A stretch of 41,222 nucleotides of DNA from an uncultured Phascolarctobacterium sp. (GCA_900547415.1 URGS01000014.1:1-41222); one strand, 5' to 3'. Positions 6,907 through 14,352 are shown, numbered from the stretch's first letter. Made by a program: numbers and translations. The notes: a model not told the origin generated them from the letters alone.

Positions 6907-7488
6907 TTAATCCTCCATTTTTGTATTGATGATTTTATCAATTAGTCCCATAGATAGAGCTTCTTCAGGAGACAAATAATTATCTCTTTCGCAGGCTTTT
7001 GCAATTTGATCGTAAGTAGAGCCTGTTTTTTTTGAAAAGATAGTATATAATTTCGTTTTGAGATTTAGAATTCTATTTGCTACAATCGCAATATCTGTTG
7101 CTTGTCCTTGGACACCTCCTAATGGTTGATGAATCATGATTGTAGAATTTGGCATAGCATATCTTGTTCCAGTTCCTGCACATAATAAAAAAGCTGCCAT
7201 TGAAGCAGCCATTCCAGTACATACAGTATTTACAGAACAATTAATTTTATTCATGATGTCGTAAATTGCTAAACCATCTGTAATATTTCCACCTGGGGAA
7301 TTAATATACATTGTGATTGGTTCTTCAGGATTTTGACTTTCTAAATAAAGGAGTTGTCCAATAATAGATGCTGCTGTTCCTGAGTCAATAGTTTCGGTTA
7401 GCATAATAATTCTATCTAGTAATAATCTTGATGGAATGTCATAAATCTTTTCTCTACCATTTTCTTTTTCAATTACGTTAGGCCACAT
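6907..7488 (-). CDS. clpP: ClpP serine protease subunit, element copy
   Basis: The 193-aa product is a normal-length ClpP with the full catalytic triad: Ser96 in GMAASMAAFLL, His120 in IMIHQPLGG and Asp169 in ERDNYLS. The oxyanion and handle-region motifs (NSPGGNITDGLAIYD, GGVQGQATDI) are intact. ClpP forms a double-heptamer proteolytic chamber that needs an AAA+ partner. The stop codon TAA is one base from the clpX ATG and the GGAGG site of clpX lies within its last codons, so the two are made together. The order clpP-clpX is that of many chromosomes, and suggests capture as a pair. The start has an AAAGGATG site. Whether it docks the altered ClpX is open. Confidence 0.92.
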   Translation of the reverse strand: MWPNVIEKENGREKIYDIPSRLLLDRIIMLTETIDSGTAASIIGQLLYLESQNPEEPITMYINSPGGNITDGLAIYDIMNKINCSVNTVCTGMAASMAAFLLCAGTGTRYAMPNSTIMIHQPLGGVQGQATDIAIVANRILNLKTKLYTIFSKKTGSTYDQIAKACERDNYLSPEEALSMGLIDKIINTKMED

Positions 7489-7504
7489 ATTTTAAATCAT
7501 CCTT

Positions 7505-7912
7505 TCATACTACTTTTTTAAGAGGTTTTTCTTTAATCTCTCTTTTAAAAAATGTGTGTTCTAAATTTTGTTTAGCATGTTTCATTGCCATATTTCCTTT
7601 TGTCTTTGTCATATAGTCAGATAGGTAGAAAATTAATTTATGGCATCCATTTTTACCTTCTACGAACATAGTCACTTTAACATCAGGTGCATTTTGATTT
7701 GTTAGTGAGTTTTTATTTTTTTCAATTGATGCTTTTAGTTCGTAGATTGAAATAAGTTCGTCATCTGTATAAAATTTCAGAATATTCTTTAAATTGTTTT
7801 CACTAAAAATTTCTTTGTATGTTTTTTCGATTTCAAAGAATTTTTTTGTAGCTTCTCGTGATTCTAACCACATAAAATCGTTTCTTTTCATTTCGACTTT
7901 TATATCAATCAT
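7505..7912 (-). CDS. Hypothetical protein, 135 aa
   Basis: Unrecognised. The product is basic and mixed alpha/beta: a charged N-terminal helix region (residues 10-45), then KVTMFVEGKNGCHKLIFYLSDY (about 78-99), and a basic C-terminus ending REIKEKPLKKVV. The start has a good AAGGAG site before the ATG at 7912. It lies 16 bp upstream of clpP and is probably the first gene of a three-gene clpP-clpX transcript, downstream of a long inverted repeat. That position would fit an adaptor or substrate for the protease, but the sequence alone does not show this. Confidence 0.6.
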   Translation of the reverse strand: MIDIKVEMKRNDFMWLESREATKKFFEIEKTYKEIFSENNLKNILKFYTDDELISIYELKASIEKNKNSLTNQNAPDVKVTMFVEGKNGCHKLIFYLSDYMTKTKGNMAMKHAKQNLEHTFFKREIKEKPLKKVV

Positions 7913-7946
7913 ACAGTAATCTCCTTTCTTATTTTCTTCTTACATA

Positions 7947-8018
7947 AACATACCCCATAGCGACTGTCATAGAGCAGAGTCCGGAGGAAAGCTCTTTACA
8001 GTCGCTATGGGGTATGTT
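7947..8018. repeat. Perfect 21-bp inverted repeat with structured loop
   Basis: Arms 7947-7967 and 7998-8018 are perfect complements and contain the word CCCCATAGCGACTGT, GC-rich for this region. The 30-nt loop holds an inner stem AGAGC/GCTCT (7971-7975 and 7991-7995) around AGAGTCCGGAGGAAA. It lies between the end of the relaxase gene and the gene at 7505-7912. There is no U-run, so it is not a typical intrinsic terminator. It could be a single-strand replication origin, a structured RNA or a protein site. Confidence 0.8.
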
Positions 8019-8035
8019 ATTTATTGTTAATATTA

Positions 8036-9700
8036 TTACCAGCTTAAATAGTCATCATTCTGTCGTTGCTTTGTAGAAATATTAATTGTTAAATTATTTA
8101 TTGGTTTTATTTCTGGTTGAGCAGAGTTTATAATTTGCTGCATTGCATTTATTCTATTTTCTAAATCTCCTTCTTGGGCAGCACTATAAGATCCAGACCT
8201 CATTTTATAATTAAAATCTGGGTGTATTTCTTTAACAATCTCTTCAATTTTAATTCTGGATTTCTCTAATTTATTCGCAATTATGTCTAATTTTTTTGAT
8301 TGAATCTCAGAGTTAGTTCTCTTTTTAATAAGATTTTCTATAATCTTTTTATAATTTTCCGTATTTTCCGGTTTGGACATTAATTCTCTCATAGCTTGTT
8401 TTCTTTTTTCAATTTGCTCAGTTCTTTCTCTTTCATTTTTTAATCTTGTTGCTATTAGATTTTGCATTTCTTTGTATTTTTTCTTTGCTTCAAATTCAAA
8501 GAAATGCGGTTTTGATGTATTATTAAATTCTTTCATAAGTTGGTTTGTTTTAAATTGTTCTTCTCTTAATTCTTTTATTTCTTTTCTGACTTTTTGACTT
8601 TCTCCATTGGTACATAGATCAAAAGCTTTTTGTCCTATTTGCTCATTTGTTAAAAGGTCTTGTTGTAATTTCTTTTGAGTCATAGTATTAACATCTAGCT
8701 GAATGTTAATTTCATTTAAGCAATTTGTTAAGTCTTTAATAATAATTTCGCTATCAATAAGTTCTTTTTCTGATTCAAGGCGTGCTAAATCAGCGGCAGC
8801 TTTCTCTTGTGCTTTCTTTTCAAGTTCGAGCTGTCGCTTATACAACATTTTTTGTTTTTTGTTTTCTTTCTGGATCTTTTCAACAATGACAACAAATGCT
8901 TTGGGACTCATATTATAAAGAGCATCTAAAGTATTATCTATATGCTCTTGGTCTATGCCTTTTTCTAATAGTAATTTTCTTGTCTTGTATGCTAATGATG
9001 GTCCTAAGTGTTCCTGTGGTTCTCTGTCAAAGAATTCTGCTAAAACCATATCTCCAATTTCTTCGGCAGCTTGTCTTTGAGCACTTATTGTTTTGCAAGA
9101 TACACGTTCATCAATACCTTTTTTTTCATACGCTTTATTGATTTGGTCTTCCCAGGATTGTCTAATGCTAATTACATTTTTACTTCTTACTTTGTAATCT
9201 GCTAGGCTTCTATCTTTTTGATAACCTCCCTTAGATGGATTTTTAGCGTTATATCTTTTGAAAAAAGTAGATGGACCTTTAGCTTTTTCCATTCCATTTT
9301 CAACAATACGTTCACAAAACATTATATGAGCATGGATTTGTTCCTGGTCGGATGCAAATGTTGCTGGCTTGGTATGAATAGCATAAGCCCATACTTTGTT
9401 ATTGCCGATATGATTCTTTATAAATTCTTCTACTAGTTTTTGATTTTCTTCATGGCTGAGTTCGTTTGGAAGAGCTATTTCGAATTCTTTATATGCACTT
9501 CCATTAATTCTTTCATAGATGTCTGTTTTTTCAAAAAAATCAATGGCAGAATTACACCAATGAGGTAAATTGGCAGACTTAAATACAAGTTCTTCAGCTT
9601 TCTGAGAACCAGCGTATTTACCTTCACGCAGTATATATTCTGCATGAGTCTTTCCATTTCCAACTTTTCCGTTTTTGAGTGATAAATGATATGTAGCCAT
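8036..9700 (-). CDS. mobA: MobA/MobL-family relaxase (MOBQ type)
   Basis: The 554-aa product starts MATYHLSLKNGKVGNGKTHA, typical of MobA/MobL relaxases, and carries the metal-binding histidine cluster of motif III: His109 in AYAIHTKP and H123-x-H125 in QIHAHIMFCER. The relaxase domain spans about residues 1-230; the rest is lysine/glutamate-rich, largely coiled coil (about 270-480). The enzyme nicks oriT, becomes covalently bound to the 5' end of the strand, and pilots it through a type IV channel supplied by another element. An oriT-like region lies 130 bp upstream. There are no secretion genes in the window, so the element appears mobilizable only. There is no primase domain as in RSF1010 MobA. 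Confidence 0.9.
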   Translation of the reverse strand: MATYHLSLKNGKVGNGKTHAEYILREGKYAGSQKAEELVFKSANLPHWCNSAIDFFEKTDIYERINGSAYKEFEIALPNELSHEENQKLVEEFIKNHIGNNKVWAYAIHTKPATFASDQEQIHAHIMFCERIVENGMEKAKGPSTFFKRYNAKNPSKGGYQKDRSLADYKVRSKNVISIRQSWEDQINKAYEKKGIDERVSCKTISAQRQAAEEIGDMVLAEFFDREPQEHLGPSLAYKTRKLLLEKGIDQEHIDNTLDALYNMSPKAFVVIVEKIQKENKKQKMLYKRQLELEKKAQEKAAADLARLESEKELIDSEIIIKDLTNCLNEINIQLDVNTMTQKKLQQDLLTNEQIGQKAFDLCTNGESQKVRKEIKELREEQFKTNQLMKEFNNTSKPHFFEFEAKKKYKEMQNLIATRLKNERERTEQIEKRKQAMRELMSKPENTENYKKIIENLIKKRTNSEIQSKKLDIIANKLEKSRIKIEEIVKEIHPDFNYKMRSGSYSAAQEGDLENRINAMQQIINSAQPEIKPINNLTINISTKQRQNDDYLSW

Positions 9701-9727
9701 TGTTTCCTATTCCTATTCAAAATAAAA

Positions 9728-9778
9728 AGAGCTAATCAATAAACAATTCATGTTCATTAATTAGCTCTGGGTACCCAG
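9728..9778. repeat. Hairpin plus palindrome between relaxase gene and oriT
   Basis: Arms 9728-9745 and 9751-9768 pair over 18 bp with two mismatches and a 5-nt loop. They run into a perfect 12-bp palindrome CTGGGTACCCAG at 9767-9778. This lies just upstream of the relaxase start and could be an operator, a terminator or part of the transfer origin. Confidence 0.7.
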
Positions 9779-9830
9779 GTATTTATTTTTTATGATTTTA
9801 TAATTGAATTATGTTAATGCTTTTTGACTT

Positions 9831-9902
9831 ACGCACGTGCGTTTCTAGTGTGGCGCAGCCACGCTGTAAGAAACGCCTAAGTGCGCCTAACCGAAAGTTA
9901 GG
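9831..9902 (+). other. oriT: Origin of transfer (oriT), R1162/RSF1010-like
   Basis: A long inverted repeat (9839-9854 with 9858-9876, bulge GTA) has outer arms GCGTTTCT and AGAAACGC and is followed directly by CTAAGTGCGCCTAACC. IncQ plasmid origins have the same plan: a GTTTCT...AGAAAC repeat followed by TAAGTGCGCCCT, within which nicking occurs. Here the TAAGTGCG core is at 9878-9885. A second hairpin, CCTAAC/GTTAGG with loop CGAAA, follows at 9886-9902, and a perfect palindrome ACGCACGTGCGT precedes at 9831-9842. The relaxase upstream of which it lies is of the matching MOBQ type. Confidence 0.85.
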
Positions 9903-9940
9903 AGCAGCGACGTTAAGTGAATCTATTTCTTATTCATATT

Positions 9941-9952
9941 TTACCATGGTAA
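9941..9952. promoter_or_regulatory. Perfect 12-bp palindrome, possible operator
   Basis: TTACCATGGTAA is a perfect palindrome 40 bp to the right of the oriT core. With the palindrome at 9767-9778 it flanks the transfer origin. The remaining gap to 10,000 is AT-rich with no gene. Confidence 0.35.
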
Positions 9953-10000
9953 TTTTGTTTTTTCAATTCATTTTTCCTTTATATTTCATTAAAATCATAA

Positions 10001-10031
10001 AAAAATAGGGAAGATTTTTGTCATCTTCCCT
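10001..10031 (-). terminator. Intrinsic terminator of hicA
   Basis: Stem AGGGAAGAT (10007-10015) with ATCTTCCCT (10023-10031); on the minus strand it is followed by a run of seven T. It lies 17 bp after the hicA stop. Confidence 0.85.
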
Positions 10032-10048
10032 TTAAATGTGGTTTTATA

Positions 10049-10246
10049 TTAAATTATTCCTGCTTGTTTCAGAATTTTTATTTGTGTTCCCATCGGTACA
10101 GTATTTCCTAGTCGATGAGCAGATATGGTTACTTTTCCTTTTTTATTTGGGTGCTGATACTGTAGATGGCTGCCTGTTTGGTCAGATTTTTTCCATCCAT
10201 CTTTTGTAATTATTTTAATAAGATCCTTGATTCTAATTAATTTCAT
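10049..10246 (-). CDS. hicA: HicA-type mRNA interferase toxin, orphan
   Basis: The 65-aa product is a compact HicA: an N-terminal helix with KDGWKKSDQTGSHLQYQHP, in which Gly25-Ser26-His27 carries the catalytic histidine, then KGKVTISAHRLGNTVPMGT and a C-terminal ILKQAGI helix. The fold is the double-stranded-RNA-binding type; HicA cleaves mRNA independently of translation. HicA is normally next to a HicB antitoxin. Here the downstream side is a terminator and the upstream gene is a one-TM protein without similarity to HicB, and no HicB is visible anywhere in the window. Its role may be plasmid-style maintenance with a remote antitoxin, or it may be inactive. Its AAGGAG site is unusually far, about 15 bp. 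Confidence 0.85.
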   Translation of the reverse strand: MKLIRIKDLIKIITKDGWKKSDQTGSHLQYQHPNKKGKVTISAHRLGNTVPMGTQIKILKQAGII

Positions 10247-10283
10247 TGATTATTTTATTTTCTCCTTTCTTAGTTCAGATTAA

Positions 10284-10619
10284 TTATTGCTTTTCTACTA
10301 TCATTGAATTGTCATTAATGGTTACAAGATAGCCGGCTTCTTTGTATCGATTTGCAATTTCAGTTATTTTTCGAGAACCGTCTTTATATTTTTTGAATTT
10401 TTCTAAATCTATATATTCTATTTTTGCTTCTAAAGGTTTAGCCATGTAATCATTGTAATTTTTTTCCATTTGTTGTTTTTGCAAATTCAAAAAAAATAAA
10501 AATATTAATCCGAAAACAATAGGGGCAATGATAATACAACTAACTAAAGGTTGTGAGAGGGTATCGAAAATTGCATTTTTACGTATTAGTTTTAATTCGT
10601 TTTTTTGTTTGATATCCAT
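10284..10619 (-). CDS. Single-pass membrane protein, 111 aa
   Basis: Unrecognised. A charged N-terminus (MDIKQKNELKLIRKNAIFDT) leads to one hydrophobic segment (SCIIIAPIVFGLIFLFFLNL, about residues 27-46), then a soluble C-terminal part of 65 residues (LEAKIEYIDLEKF ... GYLVTINDNSMIVEKQ) that could be outside or in the cytoplasm. The start has an AAAGGA site. The gene lies between the integrase and hicA on the same strand, 16 bp from the integrase stop, so it is likely in the integrase transcript. It does not resemble HicB. Function unknown. Confidence 0.6.
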   Translation of the reverse strand: MDIKQKNELKLIRKNAIFDTLSQPLVSCIIIAPIVFGLIFLFFLNLQKQQMEKNYNDYMAKPLEAKIEYIDLEKFKKYKDGSRKITEIANRYKEAGYLVTINDNSMIVEKQ

Positions 10620-10635
10620 AATAATTATTCCTTTC

Positions 10636-11826
10636 TTAGTTCCAGGCCATTATCTTTTCCCATGCTAAGGGTGCTGTTTCTTCCATTTCATCTAATACAT
10701 GAGCGTAAGTAGATAATGTGAATTCTATAGATTTATGGCCAAGCCTTGCGCTTATAACTTTAATGTTTATTCCATTTTTCAATAACAGTGTTGCATGTGT
10801 ATGACGCATACAGTGGATTGTAAATCCTTCAGGTGCATTTGATTCTTCAACAAGCTTATTGAAATATCGCTTGCGAAAGTTATCTATGCAAATTGGATTT
10901 CCTCTTGTGTTTGTGAAAACATTGTTTTTATAATTTTTAAAATTTAATAGTTCTTTTGAATATAGTATTTGGGTTACTCGAAATTCTTTTAATAGTTGTA
11001 AGAGATTAGAATCTATTTTTATTTTTCTCTTACTATTTTCTGTTTTTAATGTTCTTCTTACATATATGTATGATTCTCTTAGATTTATATCATCCCATTG
11101 TAGTTTTCTTATTTCTGATATACGCATTCCAGTAGCTAATGCTAGATTTATTAATATATAGAATTGCTTTACATAATATCTTGTTCCATTTGTATAGTTC
11201 AATAGATTTTTGTTGGAAACATTGTTATATATATAATCTCCTTTTTTGGCTACTGCTAAGAAATGTTTTATTTGTTTTTCATTCATGACAACCATTTCTT
11301 TTTTTACGTATTTTATTGGTTTAGTATTTCTTGTTGGATTTTTAGGAATGAGATTGTTATTCATTGCTTCTTCCAGACATTGGTATAAAGTCCGACGTAT
11401 GGAATTAACAGTTGATCCAGCAAGTCCTTGTTTTTTTACTCCACCGTTTTTATATAAGTCATTTAGAATTTCTTGAATTTGAATTGGTGTTATTTTTTTT
11501 AATTCTATTTTAGGAATTTCATTAACCATATAGGTGATCATATTCCTATACCAATTATAGGTACTAGGTTTAACGGTATTCTTTACAGTTATGTCTAGCC
11601 ATTTATCAGTCCATTCTTTAAAACTGTACTGAGGAATTCCTTTTTCAATAATATTGAGCTGCAATTGCACTTTTTCCATTTTGCTTCTTATATTTTTTTT
11701 ACTAATATCAGAAGCCTGCATTGTATGCAGCATGCCTTTATTATCTCTATATCTACATTTATAAATCCATCGTTCTCTAGATTTATCCCAATATAGAGAG
11801 CCGGTTCCTTTTATTCTTCTACTCAT
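10636..11826 (-). CDS. int: Tyrosine recombinase (integrase)
   Basis: The 396-aa product has the arm-binding (residues 1-60, SRERWIYKCRYRDNKG), core-binding (about 65-165) and catalytic domains of conjugative-element integrases. The catalytic set is Arg235 (ATGMRISEIRKL), a lysine near 261, His338-x-x-Arg341 (HCMRHTH), His364 (RLGHKS) and the nucleophile Tyr374 (LSTYAHV). It recombines an attP with the tRNA-Arg target. The partial tRNA at 15,854 fits as its scar, but the gene lies 4 kb from that end, not beside it as in most integrated elements. It has an AAGGAG site. The excisionase-like gene ends 3 bp upstream, so the two are co-transcribed. Confidence 0.93.
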   Translation of the reverse strand: MSRRIKGTGSLYWDKSRERWIYKCRYRDNKGMLHTMQASDISKKNIRSKMEKVQLQLNIIEKGIPQYSFKEWTDKWLDITVKNTVKPSTYNWYRNMITYMVNEIPKIELKKITPIQIQEILNDLYKNGGVKKQGLAGSTVNSIRRTLYQCLEEAMNNNLIPKNPTRNTKPIKYVKKEMVVMNEKQIKHFLAVAKKGDYIYNNVSNKNLLNYTNGTRYYVKQFYILINLALATGMRISEIRKLQWDDINLRESYIYVRRTLKTENSKRKIKIDSNLLQLLKEFRVTQILYSKELLNFKNYKNNVFTNTRGNPICIDNFRKRYFNKLVEESNAPEGFTIHCMRHTHATLLLKNGINIKVISARLGHKSIEFTLSTYAHVLDEMEETAPLAWEKIMAWN

Positions 11827-11828
11827 AG

Positions 11829-12074
11829 TTATTCTCCTTTTTCTATGTTATCAAATTGATTACATAAGTGTTCAAACCAAGAGTAAGGAATTAAAAGTCT
11901 ATTACTTAATTTAATTGTTGGTATCTCTCCTTTTCTAATCATAGAATAGATTACTGGTTTGGATATAACATTTTCACCTAATGATTCTACTAGTTGATGT
12001 ACTGTTAGGAATTTAGGTTTCTTTTTTTGTTGTTCCATTTCTTGTAATGTAAGTTCGCGATCATATTTTTTCAT
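11829..12074 (-). CDS. xis: Excisionase-like helix-turn-helix protein
   Basis: The 81-aa product has the winged-helix MerR/excisionase layout: FLTVHQLVESLGENVISKPVIYSMIRKGEIPTIKLSNRLLIPYSWF, that is, a helix-turn-helix followed by GEIP and a wing ending in a short helix. Such proteins bend DNA at the attachment site and bias the integrase towards excision, and often regulate integrase expression. The gene lies 3 bp upstream of int. A strong AGGAGG site precedes the ATG. The symbol follows function by position; direct proof would need excision assays. Confidence 0.8.
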   Translation of the reverse strand: MKKYDRELTLQEMEQQKKKPKFLTVHQLVESLGENVISKPVIYSMIRKGEIPTIKLSNRLLIPYSWFEHLCNQFDNIEKGE

Positions 12075-12087
12075 ATGCGTATCCTCC

Positions 12088-12495
12088 TTACAATTTTATC
12101 CAGCCTAATAAACCATCATATTCTCCAGGTTCATAAATTGTGCATTGAAGCTGCCGTCTACCAAAAGCAATACATTGTCCTGTTGTTTCCATAGCAAAGT
12201 CTATCTTATATCCTTTAATTGCACTTCCAGTGTCCGTTGCGATTGTAAAGAATCTATATCCGGCATAGTCAAATGCGATAACTGAGTATGGTTTAATATA
12301 ATTGGGATCAATAGCTACTGTACAGTATGGTATGCAACGTTCTCCATATTTGGTTATTCCTTTTCCTTCATATAAGTTCCATTCATAAGCAGTTGCTTCT
12401 ACAGTTTGTAAGTGAGCTGCAGAGCTTGATGAAGAATTAATTATTAAAAATGTTGTTATTACTATAAGTGTCAGTATTAATTTTATTTTTTTCAC
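12088..12495 (-). CDS. Exported 3D-domain protein (possible cell-wall hydrolase)
   Basis: After a signal peptide (residues 2-26, ending SSSSSAAH) the protein has the 3D (three-aspartate) domain: VEATAYEW, CTVAIDPNYIKPYSVI, ATDTGSAIKGYKIDFAM. The three aspartates (in AIDP, ATDTG and IDFAM) are those of the MltA/YabE/YuiC double-psi barrel, which cuts or binds peptidoglycan. Such enzymes let transfer machinery or phages pass the wall. The start is unclear. An AAGGAGG site directly precedes a GTG (12,493-12,495), which is too close, and the next well-spaced codon is ATA (12,486). I give the GTG. The gene follows the exonuclease on the same strand. Confidence 0.8.
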   Translation of the reverse strand: MKKIKLILTLIVITTFLIINSSSSSAAHLQTVEATAYEWNLYEGKGITKYGERCIPYCTVAIDPNYIKPYSVIAFDYAGYRFFTIATDTGSAIKGYKIDFAMETTGQCIAFGRRQLQCTIYEPGEYDGLLGWIKL

Positions 12496-12521
12496 CTCCT
12501 TTCTATGTATAATTAAGACTT

Positions 12522-13025
12522 TTATTCCGTTATTTTTTTGTAGCAATGAAGTGTTGCTTTGCAATCTTCTAAGCTGTCGTGAGCTTTAAATTTGTATTTA
12601 TAATAGGACGCACATTTAGAAAGCTTTTGGTATTTATATCCTCGTCCATATCTTTTGGGTTCTTTATATATTTCGGCAAAGGCTTTCATAACATCAAAGG
12701 TTATTATATTGCTCCATTGGATATTTGTTTGTACTCTTTTAAGGAATCCTAAATCAAAATCTACATTATATCCGATTATTAAGCTGCTAGAATTTATAAT
12801 ATTTTCAACTACACTCAACAACTCCTTTAAAGTTGGTTTATCTTTTACCATTTCAAAAGATATTCCGTTAATTTTTTCAGCCATTGGCCATTCTGTTTTG
12901 TTTTCAGGTCTGCAGTATTGATTTAAAAGAATTTTTCCATCTTCATCAATAATTGATATCTGCAGCACCTCATCATTTTCTGTAACACCTGTTGTTTCAA
13001 GATCAATAACAATTGCTTTTTTCAT
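12522..13025 (-). CDS. DEDDh 3'-5' exonuclease (DnaQ-like)
   Basis: The 167-aa product carries the exonuclease motifs: ExoI DLETTG (Asp8, Glu10), ExoII GYNVDFD (Asn87, Asp91) and ExoIII HDSLEDC (His149, Asp154), giving the DEDDh set of DnaQ/epsilon, RNase T and related enzymes. It is the exonuclease domain alone, without a polymerase or helicase part. It may proofread, trim or recycle DNA ends. It lies two bases downstream of the initiator gene, so probably is co-transcribed, and it adds to the replication set of the element. It could equally act on RNA; the sequence cannot decide. Confidence 0.85.
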   Translation of the reverse strand: MKKAIVIDLETTGVTENDEVLQISIIDEDGKILLNQYCRPENKTEWPMAEKINGISFEMVKDKPTLKELLSVVENIINSSSLIIGYNVDFDLGFLKRVQTNIQWSNIITFDVMKAFAEIYKEPKRYGRGYKYQKLSKCASYYKYKFKAHDSLEDCKATLHCYKKITE

Positions 13026-13026
13026 T

Positions 13027-14352
13027 TTAGTCCTCCTTTAATTCAATGGTGTTTAAGAACTCTAAAACTTTAGGATCTTTATTTAAGAATACTTTAAATT
13101 GGCTTTTTTTAGATATGTCTTGTAACATTTCATCTAATGAAACGTTTTTCAGCCTTTGTGTATACCATAAATTATCAGAATTGTTGATAAGCTGGTTATA
13201 AATGAATTCTTGTTGAATCTTTGTAAGTTTCATGAACTTGTTCATTAATTCATTATTAATACCTTGTTTTTTATTTTCAGTATTGTCTTGTTTTAATACC
13301 GATATTTCATATTCTGCATTGATTGTCTCATATTTGTTTTTTACATCTGATAACGTATTAATAAACCATTTTTCTTTTAATGCAGCTCCACAATAGCTAT
13401 TAAGGTGTTGAATCTTATTTTGCTTCTTTTGCTCCATAACAGCATTATAGGTTTCAATTATAAATGTTTCGCTATTTTCTGTGATAATGCGATCCAAAAA
13501 TCCTGAACCTTGTTTTGCTTCTTTCAGGAAAAAATTATATGCTTCTTTAGCTTTTGGTGAAAGTTCTTGATAAATACCGCTTATAGTTATCAAGTTCTTA
13601 GTTTCTGATTGGTTGAGTTTTTTTCTTTTAATAGTAAATTTAATTTCTTTAACTTTTTTGTTTTCCTTAATTTCTTCGAAGTCAATTGTAATATTGCATA
13701 AATTGTTTTTATTTTCTTTATTGATGTCTTGTACTATAGGTTTTAAAACACGATTTTTTAAATTGAAGTATACTGTGTATTTATTTTCTAATTTAAGTAC
13801 TGTTTTTATTTCTTCTACACTCATAGTTAAACATGCAAAGTTTTTATCTTCTAATGCATTTAGAAAAATCTCATAGAATTTAAATGTATATGGATTTTGA
13901 AAAGATAGTATATTAGCTAATTCGTATGCTTGTCCCTTCATTGCATAAAAAGGTAGCATATAAGGATGTATTTGGACCATTAATTTATTATTCTTTATAA
14001 TACTAAAAGAAATTACACCTACCTGAGCTTGCAAAGTTGTTGGAAATGTTATTATTAAATTCGATAATTCATCTCTGGCTTCTTTTAACTTTGTTCGAAA
14101 TTTTATAGTTGAATATCCGAAAAGTTCTGCAAAGATTTTTAAATCTATTGTATATGTATATAAGTAATTACCTGTGTTGTTTTTAAGATCTTCTATATCT
14201 TCGAGAGTAATTTGTGAAGCTATTGACATCAGAATTCTTTCTGCCATTAAGCTTATGCTTCTTTGATTAATTAATCTTTGTGTTGTTATATAAATCAAGT
14301 TTTCTGGAGATAATTCTTTGTTTTTATTGATTGTCACATCTTTGTTTTTCAT
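13027..14352 (-). CDS. rep: Rep_3-family plasmid replication initiator
   Basis: The 441-aa product fits Rep_3 initiators: a first winged-helix domain (about residues 10-120) and a second one (about 150-260) with EDKNFACLTMSVEEIKTVLKLE, followed by the signature YFNLKNRVLKPIVQDINKENK. The C-terminal 170 residues are extra and may hold protein contacts; QFKVF near residue 418 resembles the clamp-binding QLxLF motif seen in TrfA. Rep_3 proteins bind iterons as monomers, melt the origin and recruit helicase, and repress themselves as dimers. Eight iterons lie just upstream. No helicase or primase is on the element, so it must use host DnaB. ClpX on the same element might remodel Rep dimers, as reported for TrfA. 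Confidence 0.9.
   Translation of the reverse strand: MKNKDVTINKNKELSPENLIYITTQRLINQRSISLMAERILMSIASQITLEDIEDLKNNTGNYLYTYTIDLKIFAELFGYSTIKFRTKLKEARDELSNLIITFPTTLQAQVGVISFSIIKNNKLMVQIHPYMLPFYAMKGQAYELANILSFQNPYTFKFYEIFLNALEDKNFACLTMSVEEIKTVLKLENKYTVYFNLKNRVLKPIVQDINKENKNNLCNITIDFEEIKENKKVKEIKFTIKRKKLNQSETKNLITISGIYQELSPKAKEAYNFFLKEAKQGSGFLDRIITENSETFIIETYNAVMEQKKQNKIQHLNSYCGAALKEKWFINTLSDVKNKYETINAEYEISVLKQDNTENKKQGINNELMNKFMKLTKIQQEFIYNQLINNSDNLWYTQRLKNVSLDEMLQDISKKSQFKVFLNKDPKVLEFLNTIELKED

Noticed and set aside
7968..7997. Loop words GGAGGAAAGCTC recalling the conserved part of RNase P RNA
   Set aside because: Only a few bases match, no further RNase P helices exist, and the region is just 72 bp long.
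10284..10619. Possible HicB antitoxin for the neighbouring HicA
   Set aside because: It is a one-TM protein without the HicB RNase-H-like or DNA-binding parts.
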